This document shows, piece by piece, positions 16,868-25,589 of a stretch of 64,000 nt of DNA. A program made the translations under genes and the position numbers. Below the pieces are notes generated by a model. That model saw only the letters and a list, made by a program, of their open reading frames with translations. It was not told the DNA's origin and searched no databases. Source of the DNA: Streptomyces radiopugnans (GTDB taxonomy: Bacteria > Actinomycetota > Actinomycetes > Streptomycetales > Streptomycetaceae). The DNA is taken from assembly GCF_900110735.1 (NCBI RefSeq), contig NZ_FOET01000007.1, positions 124,001-188,000 on the forward strand, in the 5' to 3' direction. Positions within the stretch are counted from its first letter, which is position 1, and every line of letters starts with the position of its first letter.

Positions 16868-17851
16868 ATGCGCGTCCCGGCCATAGACACCGAGGGGCTG
16901 ACGAAGCGCTTCGGCACGGTGACCGCCCTGGAGGGGCTGGACCTGCGGGTGGAGCAGGGCGAGATCTTCGGCTTCCTGGGCCCCAACGGGGCGGGCAAGT
17001 CCACCACGATCCGCCTGCTGCTCCACCTCGTCCGCCCGACCGCCGGGACGGCGCGGATCATGGGCGTACCGGTGGAGGACGTCGAACGCGCCCACCGGCA
17101 CGTCTCCTACGTCTCGGGCGACGTCTCCCTGTGGCCGCAGCTGACCGGCATGGAGACCCTCATCCATCTGGCCAACCTGTCCGGCGGCGCCGACGACGCC
17201 TTCCGGGACGAGCTCATCGAGCGGCTGAGGGTCGATCCGGGCGTGCGGGCCCGCTCGTACTCCAAGGGCAACCGGCAGAAGATCGCACTGACCGCCGCGT
17301 TCATGACCCGGCCCGACGTGCTGCTGCTGGACGAGCCGACCAGCGGTCTCGACCCCCTGATGGAGGCGGAGTTCCAGGCGCTGGCCCGGGAGGCCGCCGA
17401 CCGCGGCCAGACGGTCTTCCTCTCCTCGCACCTGCTGGACCAGGTGGAGGACATCTGCCACCGCGTGGCGATCCTGCGCGCGGGGCGGCTGGTGGAGGTC
17501 GCGGCGCTGGAGGATCTGCGCAAGCTGAACACCACGGTGTTCGAGGCGGTCCTGGACGGCCCCGCACCCCGGCTCGACGGAGTGCCGGGCGTGGTCGCCG
17601 TGGAGCGGATCGACCGCGGCCTGCGGGTGTCCGTGACCGGACCGCCGTCGGCCGCGCTCTCCCGGCTCGCCTCGGCCGGACTGGTCCGGCTCCGCAGCCG
17701 GGAACCGAGCCTGGAGGAGATCTTCCTGACCTACTACGAGGCCACCTCCGGGCAGCGCGGGGCCGTCGCCGCGCACGGCGCCCTGCCGGACGGCGCCGGA
17801 CCCGGCGCCCGGGACGGACTGGACGCGCCGGACCCGCGAGCCCCGCGGTAG
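16868..17851 (+). CDS. ABC exporter ATP-binding protein
   Basis: 327 residues. Walker A GPNGAGKST (38-46), Q-loop near VSLWPQLTG (86-94), signature SKGNRQ (132-137, in place of LSGGQ), Walker B VLLLDEP (151-157) and H-loop in FLSSHLLDQ. The C-terminal 100 residues follow the pattern of DrrA/CcmA-type drug-efflux ATPases, ending SLEEIFLTYYE. GGAGGTG is the ribosome-binding site. The next gene, 12 bases downstream, is the twelve-helix permease, so together they form a complete ABC-2 exporter of the tetronasin-resistance (TnrB-like) type. The substrate is unknown. Confidence 0.9.
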   Translation: MRVPAIDTEGLTKRFGTVTALEGLDLRVEQGEIFGFLGPNGAGKSTTIRLLLHLVRPTAGTARIMGVPVEDVERAHRHVSYVSGDVSLWPQLTGMETLIHLANLSGGADDAFRDELIERLRVDPGVRARSYSKGNRQKIALTAAFMTRPDVLLLDEPTSGLDPLMEAEFQALAREAADRGQTVFLSSHLLDQVEDICHRVAILRAGRLVEVAALEDLRKLNTTVFEAVLDGPAPRLDGVPGVVAVERIDRGLRVSVTGPPSAALSRLASAGLVRLRSREPSLEEIFLTYYEATSGQRGAVAAHGALPDGAGPGARDGLDAPDPRAPR

Positions 17852-17863
17852 GAGGCGGTACCC

Positions 17864-19501
17864 ATGGCCAGGGCCGTGCCCGCACCCCCCGCCGCCCGCC
17901 CGGCGCGGCGGCACCGCACGGAGGCGGCGATCGCCCGGCTGGCGGTCCGGCTGGTCCGCCGCGGCACCCTCGTACTGGCCCTGTCGACCGCCCTCTACGC
18001 GGTCGTCGAGGTCCTCGCCTACCTCGCCGCCTACCCCGACGCCGCATCGCGCCGCACCATCGCCACCTTCCAGGACAACCCGGCCGTGCGGATGCTCCAG
18101 GGCATCCCGCACGCCGTCGACACCCCCGGCGGCTTCGCCGCCTGGGACGCCGGCTGGATCCTGGCCGCGATCACCGGGATCTGGGCGGTGCTGACCACCG
18201 GACGGCTGCTGCGCGGCGAGGAGGAGACGGGGCGGGCCGAGTCCGTGCTGGCGGCGCCGGTGCGGGCGGGCCGCGCCCTGCTGACGCACCTGCTGGTCCT
18301 CGCCGCCGCGATCGCCGTGACCGGCGCCGCGATCGCGGCGGCGCTGACGCTGTCGGGCGCCGCCGCGGCGGGCTCGGCGCTTTTCGGGCTGGGCGTCGCG
18401 GGCTTCGCGGCCACGTTCGCCGGGGTCTGCGCCGTCACCGCGCAGGTGTTCGAGGTGCGCCGCCGCGCCACCGGCGTCGCCACCGCGGTGCTCGGCGCGT
18501 CCTTCCTGCTCAGGATGGCCGCCAACAGCAGCGACTCCCGCGGCCGGCTGCGCTGGCTGACCCCGTTCGGCTGGATGGACGAGCTCCACGCCTACCGCGA
18601 CCCCCGGTGGGCGGCCCTGCTCCTGCTGCTGGCCGCGCCGGTGCTCCTGGGCGCCGTCGCCGTGCGGCTGCGCGCGATGCGCGACACCGGCGGCGCCCTG
18701 ATCATCGACTCCGACAGCCGCCGCGCCCGGCCCGGGCTGCTGGGCGGCCCGGCGGCGTTCGCCTGGCGCGGCACGCAGGGCATGCTGATCGGCTGGCTGA
18801 CCGGCATCACCCTCTACGCCCTGGTGACCGGGCCGGTGACCAAGGCGGTCACCGACTTCGTGGCCGAGCAGGCGTCATACCGGGAGATGCTCCAGCGGCT
18901 CGGATGGGACCTGCAGCGCGTCACCGAGGGCTACCTCGGCACCATGGGCCTGCTGTTCGGCCTGCTGCTCTCCCTCCACGCCTGCTGGCGGATCGGCGCC
19001 GCGCGCGCCGAGGAGGCCACCGGACGGCTGGAGTCCACTCTCACCAGGCCGGTCTCCCGGCGCCGCTGGCTCGGCGGCCACATCCTGCCGGCCCTGGCCG
19101 CCTCCCTGCTCCTCGCGGCCGTCGCGGCACTGGCCGTGTGGGCCGGCTCGGTGGCAGGCGGGGCCGACGTGGAGGCGGCGGGCGCGTTCGGATCGGTACT
19201 GAACACCCTGCCCGTGGTGGTGCTCCTGACCGGCCTGGCCGTCCTGGTGTACGGCACCGCGCCCCGGCTCACCGTCGGCCTGTCGGCGGCCGTCGCGGTC
19301 ACCGCCTACCTGGTGGAGACGATCGGGACGGCGCTGGACTGGCCCGGCCGGGTGCTGGACCTGTCGCCGTTCCACCACCTGGCCACCGTGCCCGTCGAGC
19401 CGTTCGAGCCGCTGCCCGCGGCGGTCATGACCGGTCTCGGGCTGCTGGCCGTGGCGGCGGGCGTCGCGGCCTTCGAGCGCCGAGACGTCACCGGGGACTG
19501 A
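17864..19501 (+). CDS. ABC exporter permease, TnrB/polyketide-antibiotic exporter type
   Basis: 545 residues with about 12 hydrophobic segments in two similar halves. Each half contains an amphipathic loop with a charged motif after the second helix (GEEETGRAESVLAAPVRAGRALL and ARAEEATGRLESTLTRPVSRRRWLGG), the hallmark of COG3559 exporters. AGGAGG precedes the ATG. It lies in an operon with the ATPase just upstream. Such exporters confer resistance to polyketide ionophores in producers; whether this one does is unknown. A strong bidirectional terminator follows. Confidence 0.88.
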   Translation: MARAVPAPPAARPARRHRTEAAIARLAVRLVRRGTLVLALSTALYAVVEVLAYLAAYPDAASRRTIATFQDNPAVRMLQGIPHAVDTPGGFAAWDAGWILAAITGIWAVLTTGRLLRGEEETGRAESVLAAPVRAGRALLTHLLVLAAAIAVTGAAIAAALTLSGAAAAGSALFGLGVAGFAATFAGVCAVTAQVFEVRRRATGVATAVLGASFLLRMAANSSDSRGRLRWLTPFGWMDELHAYRDPRWAALLLLLAAPVLLGAVAVRLRAMRDTGGALIIDSDSRRARPGLLGGPAAFAWRGTQGMLIGWLTGITLYALVTGPVTKAVTDFVAEQASYREMLQRLGWDLQRVTEGYLGTMGLLFGLLLSLHACWRIGAARAEEATGRLESTLTRPVSRRRWLGGHILPALAASLLLAAVAALAVWAGSVAGGADVEAAGAFGSVLNTLPVVVLLTGLAVLVYGTAPRLTVGLSAAVAVTAYLVETIGTALDWPGRVLDLSPFHHLATVPVEPFEPLPAAVMTGLGLLAVAAGVAAFERRDVTGD

Positions 19502-19502
19502 G

Positions 19503-19536
19503 GGCGGCGGAGGCGGGCCGGTCCGCCTCCGCCGCC
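19503..19536. terminator. Bidirectional terminator between exporter and dehydrogenase genes
   Basis: A perfect 14-bp stem (GGCGGCGGAGGCGG with CCGCCTCCGCCGCC) around a 6-base loop lies between two convergent genes, almost touching both stops. Confidence 0.75.
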
Positions 19537-19539
19537 GCT

Positions 19540-20361
19540 TCAGGAGGACTTCCCCGGATCGCCGGATCCGGGCTCGGCCATCCTGCGGTGGGCGGCCGCC
19601 TTGAGGCGGTCGGGGACCACGGCGTTGGCCCGGCCCTGGGCCCGTGACTTCAGCGAGCCGGCGAGCTTCTTCCCCTCGCCCTCCATGAGGGCCTCGAAGC
19701 CCTGCCGGGCGACCAGCGCGGGATCGTCGGTGGCCTGCTCCGCCAGCTTGGTGTCCTCCAGGTCGCCGCGGCGGAAGAAGTCGGTGTCGGTGGGGCCCGG
19801 CATCAGCGAGGTGATCGTCACCCCGGTGTCCCTCAGCTCCTCGGCGACGGCCTCGGCGAAGGACTGGAGGAAGGACTTCGAGGCGTTGTACACCGCCTGG
19901 AAGGGCCCGGGCATGGTGGAGGCGAGCGAGGAGGTGATCAGCACCCTGCCCTCGCCGCGGGCGGCCATGTCCCGCAGCAGGAGCTTGGCCAGGTGCACGG
20001 TGGAGGTGACGTTGAGGTCGATGAGGGCGAGTTCGTCGTCGAGATCGGTCTCGGTGAACGCGCCGCCCCGGCCGATGCCGGCGTTGAGGGCCGCGGCGTC
20101 CACCGGCCGCCCCGCCTCGGCGGCGGCCGCCCACAGCCGCTCGACCTCGTCGCGGCGGCGCAGGTCGGCCCGGACGGCCCGCACCTCGGTACCGGAGGCG
20201 CGCAGTTCCCCGGCCGCGGCCGTCAGCCGGTCGTCCTCGGCGTTGACCAGCAGATCGAAGCCGTGCTCGGCGAACTGCCGGGCGAGTTCGAGCCCGATGC
20301 CGCTGGAGGCTCCGGTGACCAGGGCCAGCGGCCGGTGTTCGGCGGTGTGGTGTTCGCTCAT
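19540..20361 (-). CDS. Short-chain dehydrogenase/reductase
   Basis: 273 residues, classical SDR: cofactor loop TGASSGIG (16-23), NAG (93-95), catalytic Ser144/145, Tyr158 and Lys162 (YNASK). The C-terminal extension (GEGKKLAGSLKSRAQGRANAVVPDRLKAAAHRRM) is the one found in DltE/YqjQ-like dehydrogenases of unknown substrate. It is transcribed alone, facing the exporter gene. The 172-base gap to the antitoxin-like gene holds no recognised element. Confidence 0.87.
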   Translation of the reverse strand: MSEHHTAEHRPLALVTGASSGIGLELARQFAEHGFDLLVNAEDDRLTAAAGELRASGTEVRAVRADLRRRDEVERLWAAAAEAGRPVDAAALNAGIGRGGAFTETDLDDELALIDLNVTSTVHLAKLLLRDMAARGEGRVLITSSLASTMPGPFQAVYNASKSFLQSFAEAVAEELRDTGVTITSLMPGPTDTDFFRRGDLEDTKLAEQATDDPALVARQGFEALMEGEGKKLAGSLKSRAQGRANAVVPDRLKAAAHRRMAEPGSGDPGKSS

Positions 20362-20534
20362 GCCGCCCGGGTATCCCGTCGCGGGCGGTCGTCACCTGCG
20401 GATCCGGACGGAAGCGCCGTTCCGCTCGCCCGGCGCCGTACCACGGAAGCGGGGCCGCCGGCGCTTCGAGCGCCGACGGCCCCCGCCGTCCGTCCGCGGG
20501 ACCTGCCTCGGCCCGTCCCGCCCTGTCCGCCGCC

Positions 20535-20729
20535 TTATCGCAGCTGGTCCTCGTCGTTGCCGTAGGAGCGGCGCACGGACTCGGCGGCCTTGTCCGTCTG
20601 GGCGTCGTACTTGTCGCCGGTGCGCTCGTCGATCGTCTGCTCGGCGCGGTCGACGCCCTTGTCCGCCTTGTCGGGGTGGCCCTTGGCCATCTTCTTGGCC
20701 TTGTTCGCCATGTCACCCAGCTTGCCCAT
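20535..20729 (-). CDS. MT0933-like antitoxin family small protein
   Basis: 64 residues (MGKLGDMANKAKKMAKGHPDKAD, then VDRAEQTIDERTGDKYDAQTDKAAE). It is charged and helical, and matches the MT0933/Rv0909-like antitoxin family (PF14013). No toxin gene is next to it, so it may be a stress protein of the same fold. A good GAGGAG ribosome-binding site lies upstream. Upstream DNA has an ATTT-13-CGGTAT element like stress-sigma promoters. Confidence 0.8.
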   Translation of the reverse strand: MGKLGDMANKAKKMAKGHPDKADKGVDRAEQTIDERTGDKYDAQTDKAAESVRRSYGNDEDQLR

Positions 20730-20767
20730 AACGGCCTCCTCGCGGTGTTTTCGTGCCGTCTTGCTCC

Positions 20768-20790
20768 ATACCGCCTAACCGCTGGCAAAT
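20768..20790 (-). promoter_or_regulatory. Possible SigB/SigH-type promoter for the antitoxin-like gene
   Basis: On the minus strand ATTT (20790-20787) and CGGTAT (20773-20768) are separated by 13 bases, close to the Streptomyces stress-sigma pattern GTTT-N-GGGTAT. It sits about 40 bases upstream of the ATG. Confidence 0.35.
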
Positions 20791-21018
20791 GGGGGAAACA
20801 TGCCGCACCCCGGCGGACGGCCGCCGGGCCGTACGGCCCGGCTGCGGCCCCGGCCGTGCCGATCGCCGCAGGTCACCGAGGCCGACCGGGTTTCCTGCCC
20901 CCGTGCGGGGGCACGCGGTCGTGTGCCGTTCCGGTGCCCCCGCTCCCCGGGTGCGAGGGCCTGGCCCAGCGGGCCGGTCGAGACCGGGCGGCAGCGACAC
21001 CCAAGGAGCGAGCGCCGT

Positions 21019-21489
21019 ATGACCCTCCCCTCCGAGCTGCCTCTGATCACCTCCCTCGACGAGCTGGCCCGTCTGGTCGAGAGCGGCAGGCGTCTGTACG
21101 TGCGCTGGTCCCGCGGCCCCCGGACCGACCTGGGGGAGACGGCCAGCACGGACGACCTGACCGGTGTCCCGCTGCCGGGGCTGTCCGTCAACGCCCTGGA
21201 CGTCGAGCCGTGGTGGTCCAGCCGGCCGGTCCGGCTGTGGGTCGCCCGGCGCCTGTACGACTACTGCCATCTGCGCCGTTCGAAGGGGCCGGGAGTGCGG
21301 CCCTGGGTGCTGCGCGGCCGTGAGGTCGGACGCGGGCCCGACAACGAGCCGCTGGTCAGGGGGGTGGAGCCGATCGCCTGGGTCGACGCACGGGTGATCT
21401 TCGAAGCGGAGGAGGAGGTGGCCCGGCAGAGGGGGAACTGGGGCCCGCTGGACCGGACCGCCGGCAGCGGAGCGGAACCCTCCCGCTGA
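21019..21489 (+). CDS. DUF6098 family protein
   Basis: 156 residues from ATG 21019 with AAGGAG at 21003-21008. The sequence begins with ITSLDELARLVESGRRLYVRWSRGP, then SVNALDVEPWW, VRLWVARRLYDYCHLR and RGREVGRGPDNEPLV. This is the pattern of DUF6098, a small soluble family common in Streptomyces, with no known role. It has no signal or membrane segment. The frame is open 219 bases further upstream, but that stretch lacks a ribosome-binding site and Streptomyces-like protein composition. It stands alone. Confidence 0.78.
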   Translation: MTLPSELPLITSLDELARLVESGRRLYVRWSRGPRTDLGETASTDDLTGVPLPGLSVNALDVEPWWSSRPVRLWVARRLYDYCHLRRSKGPGVRPWVLRGREVGRGPDNEPLVRGVEPIAWVDARVIFEAEEEVARQRGNWGPLDRTAGSGAEPSR

Positions 21490-21605
21490 CCGGGCCGGGG
21501 GCGCCGCCGACGGCACGGCGGACCTCCTCGACGCCGGGAACCGCCCGGCCGGACGCACACCCGGCCGCCCGAACGGGCCGCCCGGCGGCAGACCGCCCCG
21601 CGCGG

Positions 21606-22022
21606 TCAGCCGACCGGTTCGGCACCGTCCCGGGCGGCGTCGATCGCGAGCCCCGTGCGGTACAGCTCGACCAGCAGCGGCCGTACGGCCCGGCCCGCCG
21701 CGGTGAGGCGGTAGCGGGTGCGGACCGGGAACCCGCGCAGCCGCTCGCGGTTCACCAGGCCCCGCTCCTCCAGGGTGCGCAACCGCTCCGCGAGCACCTT
21801 GGCGCTGATCTCCGGCAGCCGACCGCGCAACTCGCCGAACGAGTGCGCCTCGTGGGCCAGTTCACGCAGGACGAGGGTGGTCCAGCGGCCCGAGACGGCG
21901 GTCAGCGCGATCTCCACGGGGCAGTCGGGCTCGGGGCGCCGGGTGCGGCCCCGCTCGTCCGGCACCAGACGGACGTCCCAGTCGCGGCGCGGGCCGGCGC
22001 CTGCCGGGGCGGGATCCGGCAC
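21606..22022 (-). CDS. HxlR-family transcriptional regulator
   Basis: 138 residues from GTG 22022. Winged-helix core: CPVEIALTAVSGRWTTLVLRELAHEAHSFGELRGRLPEISAKVLAERLRTLEERGLVNRERL, including the HxlR-typical N-terminal Cys of redox- or aldehyde-sensing members. It is divergent from a SnoaL-like gene across 48 bases that contain an ACGTGGG/CCCACGT inverted repeat, so it probably controls that gene and itself. The long upstream extension of the frame crosses the divergent gene and is not real. Confidence 0.85.
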   Translation of the reverse strand: MPDPAPAGAGPRRDWDVRLVPDERGRTRRPEPDCPVEIALTAVSGRWTTLVLRELAHEAHSFGELRGRLPEISAKVLAERLRTLEERGLVNRERLRGFPVRTRYRLTAAGRAVRPLLVELYRTGLAIDAARDGAEPVG

Positions 22023-22048
22023 GTGGGTTTCCGTTTGGTTGCCCACGT
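22021..22048. promoter_or_regulatory. Inverted repeat in the HxlR/SnoaL divergent region
   Basis: Perfect 7-base arms ACGTGGG (22021-22027) and CCCACGT (22042-22048) with a 14-base spacer overlap the HxlR GTG start and precede the SnoaL-like start by 22 bases. This is a likely regulator-binding site. Confidence 0.5.
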
Positions 22049-22070
22049 CGCGGGCGGTTTGACTCGCGGT

Positions 22071-22523
22071 ATGAGCATCGATCCCGACACCGGACACATC
22101 CATGCCCCCACCGTCTCCCTGACCACCGACCCCGGGCAACACCCGGGGGTGTTCGCGAAGGCCTTCGGCACCGGCGACCCGGAGGTGCTGGCCCGCCTCT
22201 ACGAGGCCCGGGCCGTCTTCGTCCCCCGCCCCGGCCGGCAGGTCGCCGGACGGGAGGTGACGGATTCCCAGGCCGGTCTGCTGGGACTGGGCCTGCCGAT
22301 CACCGTCCGCCCCCGCCACACCTACGTCGCCGACGACATCGCCCTGCTGATCGTCGACTGGAGCATCGACGGCACGGGCCCGGACGGCGCGCACGTGCAC
22401 ATCGAGGGCACGGCGACGGACGTGGCGCGCCGCGGCGCCGACGGCCTGTGGCGTTACGTCGTCGACAACCCCTTCGGCACCGCGCGGCCCGACGCCGGGC
22501 CGGAGGCCCCCGCCGGCCACTGA
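22071..22523 (+). CDS. SnoaL/DUF4440-like small protein
   Basis: 150 residues. The NTF2-like pattern is visible: FAKAFGTGDPEVLARLYEARAVFVPRPGRQVAGREV, then TVRPRHTYVADDIALLIVDWSIDG and GLWRYVVDNPFG. Members are small cone-shaped enzymes or binding proteins without fixed catalytic residues. Divergently paired with an HxlR regulator, so probably inducible. The mRNA leader would be short; no clear ribosome-binding site is seen before the ATG. Confidence 0.75.
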   Translation: MSIDPDTGHIHAPTVSLTTDPGQHPGVFAKAFGTGDPEVLARLYEARAVFVPRPGRQVAGREVTDSQAGLLGLGLPITVRPRHTYVADDIALLIVDWSIDGTGPDGAHVHIEGTATDVARRGADGLWRYVVDNPFGTARPDAGPEAPAGH

Positions 22524-22619
22524 CCGGAAAGCCCTGGCCGACGCGTTGTCGGTGCCGCATGATATTCGTTCTCCAGACGATGATCAGCGGCCCCGGCGAG
22601 GGCCCACGGGGGGATCCAC

Positions 22620-23639
22620 ATGACAACCATCAGTCGGCACCCGGCGGCCGAGGAGCAGCCGGCGGACGGACGGCGCCGGCCGGCGTTCCCGTTCGGGCTG
22701 TGGAGGCGCAGGCCGGCGCCGCGCCTGGTCACCGACTTCGGCGACCCCGCGCTGGCCCGGCTCCGGGAGGCGATCGGGGCGGGGGACTGGCCCGCGGTCC
22801 GCGGGCGGCTGGCGGCCGCGGCCGACGCCGAGGAGCTGTGCTGGCTGGTGTGGCACGCCTCCGGGACGCCGGGCACGACCGAGCTGATGGGCCGTGTCAT
22901 GGACCGCGAGCCGGACGGGACCCTGGCCCTGCTCATGGCCGGCGCACACCACATCGACTGGGCGTGGGAGGCCCGCACCGGCGCGCGGGCCTCCCAGGTC
23001 TCCAAAGAGCAGTTCCGGGTCTTCCACCAGCGGCTGGAGGTCGCCGAGGACCTGCTGTACCGGGTGGCCGAGCGCGAGCCGGACTGGGTCGCCCCCTGGT
23101 TCATGCTCCAGGTCTCCGGGCGCGGCCTCCAGGTCGGGCCGCAGATCGCCCGCCTCCGCTTCGAGGCGGCGGTCCGCCGCTGTCCCGGGCACCTGGGCGC
23201 GCACCGGCAGCACCTGCAGCAGGTGTGCGCCAAGTGGGGCGGCTCGCACGAGGAGATGCACGACTTCGCGCGCGAGTCGATGCTCTCGGCTCCCGAGGGC
23301 AGCCCGCTGGGCGAACTGGTGGCCCTCGCCCACCTGGAGCACTGGCTGGACCTGGAGCCGGGTGAGGACGCGGAGTACATCGGCCGCCCCGACGTACGGG
23401 CCCGGCTGCTGGAAGCCGCCCACCGGTCCATCGGCGACCCGGCCTTCGGGCGTCCGCGCGACTGGATCGGCGTGCACAACACCTTCGCCATGGCCCTCTC
23501 GCTGGCCGGCGAGAAGGAGGCGGCGGCCGCCGCCTTCGCACCGCTGGAGGGACGGGTCACCGAGTTCCCCTGGCATTACCTCGACTCCGCCGACCCGGTC
23601 GCGGCGTTCCGGAAGTGGCGCTCGCGCGCCGGCCGCTGA
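22620..23639 (+). CDS. Conserved hypothetical helical-repeat protein upstream of the HSP90 gene
   Basis: 339 residues. After a disordered N-terminus the sequence is all-helical with TPR-like spacing (DPALARLREAIGAGDWPAVRGRLAAAADAEELCWLVW, RLRFEAAVRRCPGHLGAHRQHLQQVCAKWGG, IGVHNTFAMALSLAGEKEAAAAAFAPLEGRVTEFPWHYL). I recall similar uncharacterised Streptomyces proteins but no named role. It is 57 bases upstream of, and in the same direction as, the HSP90 homologue, so the three genes to 28552 may form one operon. GGGGGA precedes the ATG. Confidence 0.72.
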   Translation: MTTISRHPAAEEQPADGRRRPAFPFGLWRRRPAPRLVTDFGDPALARLREAIGAGDWPAVRGRLAAAADAEELCWLVWHASGTPGTTELMGRVMDREPDGTLALLMAGAHHIDWAWEARTGARASQVSKEQFRVFHQRLEVAEDLLYRVAEREPDWVAPWFMLQVSGRGLQVGPQIARLRFEAAVRRCPGHLGAHRQHLQQVCAKWGGSHEEMHDFARESMLSAPEGSPLGELVALAHLEHWLDLEPGEDAEYIGRPDVRARLLEAAHRSIGDPAFGRPRDWIGVHNTFAMALSLAGEKEAAAAAFAPLEGRVTEFPWHYLDSADPVAAFRKWRSRAGR

Positions 23640-23696
23640 CGCGCCGACCCGCCGAACCGCACCCCCTCCCGCCGCCCACGGAAGAAAGCCCATCCG

Positions 23697-25589
23697 GTGT
23701 CCCAGCATCAGACGTCCCACACCTTCCAGGTCGATCTGCGCGGCCTGGTCGACCTGCTCTCCCACCACCTCTACTCCAGCCCCCGCGTCTACCTGCGCGA
23801 ACTGCTGCAGAACGCGGTGGACGCCATCACCGCCCGCCGGGCCCTGCACCCGGACGCCCCCGCCCGGATCACGGTTGAGACCGGCGAGACGCTCACCGTC
23901 ACCGACACCGGCGTCGGCCTGTCCGAGAAGGACGTCCACACCTTCCTCGCGACGATCGGCCGCAGCTCCAAGCGCTCCGCCGACGGAGGCCTGGACGGAA
24001 CGGCCATCGCCTCGGCCCGCTCGGAGTTCATCGGCCAGTTCGGCATCGGCCTGCTCGCCTGCTTCGTGGTGGCCGACGAGATCACCGTGGTCAGCCGCTC
24101 GGCGGCCACTCCCGACGCGCCGGTCGTCGAATGGCGCGGCCGCGCCGACGGCAGCTACACCATCCGCACCCTGCCCCCGCACACCAGGCCGGAGCCGGGC
24201 ACCACGGTGCGGCTGACCCCCCGCGCGGACGGCACCGAGTGGACGCGCCCCGACCGGGTGCTGGAACTGGCCCGGCACTACGGCGGCCTGCTGCGGCACG
24301 AGGTCACCGTGACCGACGCCCGCGGCACGGCCACCCGGATCGACCGGACCCCGCCGTGGGAGGAGCGCCACGCCTCCCCGCGGGCCCGCCGCGAGGCGCT
24401 GGCCGAACACTGCCGCTCCACCTTCGGCTTCACCCCGCTGGACACCGTCGAACTGGACCTGCCCGTCGTCGGGCTGCGCGGCGTCGCCTACGTCCTGCCG
24501 ACCGCCGTCAGCCCCTCCCAGCGGGCCGGTCACCGGGTGCACCTCAAGGGCATGCTCCTGTCGGACCAGGCGTCCGAACTCCTGCCCGACTGGGCGTTCT
24601 TCGTGCGCTGCGTGGTGGACACCACCGGCCTGCGGCCCACCGCCTCCCGCGAGGCGCTGTACGAGGACGAGACGCTCGACGCCGTACGCGAGGCGCTCGG
24701 CAACCGGCTGCGCGACTGGCTCACCGGCCTGGCCGCCGGCGACCCCACCCTCCTGCACCGCTTCATCGAAACCCACCACCTGGCCGTCAAGGCGCTGGCC
24801 CGCCACGACGACGCGCTGCTGCGGATGCTGCTGCCGTGGCTGCCCTTCGAGACGACCGACGGCAACGTCACCCTGGACGAGTTCGCCCGCAGCCACCCCA
24901 CGATCCTGGTCACCCGGAGCGTGGAGGAGTTCCGGCAGGTCGCGCCGATCGCCGCGGCGGCCGGCCTCGGAGTCGTCAACGGCGGCTACACCTACGACCG
25001 GGACCTGGTGCACCGGCTGCCGGAGATACGCTCCGGCACCACCGTCGACGACCTGGACCCGGCCACCGTCACCGCGCACCTGGACGCGGTGGAGCCCGCC
25101 GCCGAACTGGCCGCCGCCTCCTTCCTGGCCGTGGCCCGCGAGGTGATCGGCGTCCACGACTGCGACGTGGTGCTGCGCAGCTTCCAGCCGGTGACCGCCC
25201 CCGCCCTCCTGCTGGACAACCGGGAGGCCCGGCACGAGCGCACCCGATCCGAGCTGGCCGGCGCCGGCGACGGGCTGTGGGCCGACATCCTCGGCTCGCT
25301 GCGCACCGAGGCCCCCCGCGCCCAGCTGGTCCTCAACCACCTCAACCCGCTGGTCCGCCGCGCGGCGACGATCACCGAACGCGGGCTGGCCACCGCCACG
25401 GCGGAGGCGCTGTACGGGCAGGCGCTGCTGCTCAGCCGCCGCCCGCTGCGCGCCGCCGAGAGCGCGCTGCTCAACCGGGCCTTCCTCGGCCTGCTCGACC
25501 ACGCCATGCACGACCACGCCATGCACGACCACGCCACGCACGACCGGGCCGGCGGCCAGGGCGGCCCGGCCCCCCGGAAGGAGCCGTGA
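23697..25589 (+). CDS. HSP90 family chaperone
   Basis: 630 residues from GTG 23697 (GGAAGAAAG upstream). The GHKL ATPase signature is intact: ELLQNAVDA (35-43, catalytic Glu35 and Asn39), DTGVGL (70-75) and GQFGIGLLACF (113-123). The middle domain continues with RPTASREALYEDETL. The length matches HtpG. Residues at the C-terminus form a His/Asp repeat (three copies of DHAMH or DHATH). The stop overlaps the start of the TPR gene. Streptomyces HSP90-family proteins of this kind are divergent from enteric HtpG; a dedicated client role with the TPR partner is an inference from the arrangement. Confidence 0.9.
   Translation: MSQHQTSHTFQVDLRGLVDLLSHHLYSSPRVYLRELLQNAVDAITARRALHPDAPARITVETGETLTVTDTGVGLSEKDVHTFLATIGRSSKRSADGGLDGTAIASARSEFIGQFGIGLLACFVVADEITVVSRSAATPDAPVVEWRGRADGSYTIRTLPPHTRPEPGTTVRLTPRADGTEWTRPDRVLELARHYGGLLRHEVTVTDARGTATRIDRTPPWEERHASPRARREALAEHCRSTFGFTPLDTVELDLPVVGLRGVAYVLPTAVSPSQRAGHRVHLKGMLLSDQASELLPDWAFFVRCVVDTTGLRPTASREALYEDETLDAVREALGNRLRDWLTGLAAGDPTLLHRFIETHHLAVKALARHDDALLRMLLPWLPFETTDGNVTLDEFARSHPTILVTRSVEEFRQVAPIAAAAGLGVVNGGYTYDRDLVHRLPEIRSGTTVDDLDPATVTAHLDAVEPAAELAAASFLAVAREVIGVHDCDVVLRSFQPVTAPALLLDNREARHERTRSELAGAGDGLWADILGSLRTEAPRAQLVLNHLNPLVRRAATITERGLATATAEALYGQALLLSRRPLRAAESALLNRAFLGLLDHAMHDHAMHDHATHDRAGGQGGPAPRKEP
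25498..25544 (+). repeat. Three 15-bp tandem repeats at the end of the HSP90 gene
   Basis: About three copies of gaccacgccatgcac encode the repeating peptide DHAMH/DHATH. In-frame repeat expansion would change the tail length without breaking the frame. Confidence 0.7.

Noticed and set aside
22584..25541. 985-codon minus-strand ORF over the HSP90 region
   Set aside because: Mirror of two real plus-strand genes; no recognisable motif.
24131..25585. In-frame extension upstream of the TPR gene
   Set aside because: Overlaps the whole HSP90 gene and reads as Arg/Pro-rich nonsense; the ATG at 25589 has GGAAGGAG.
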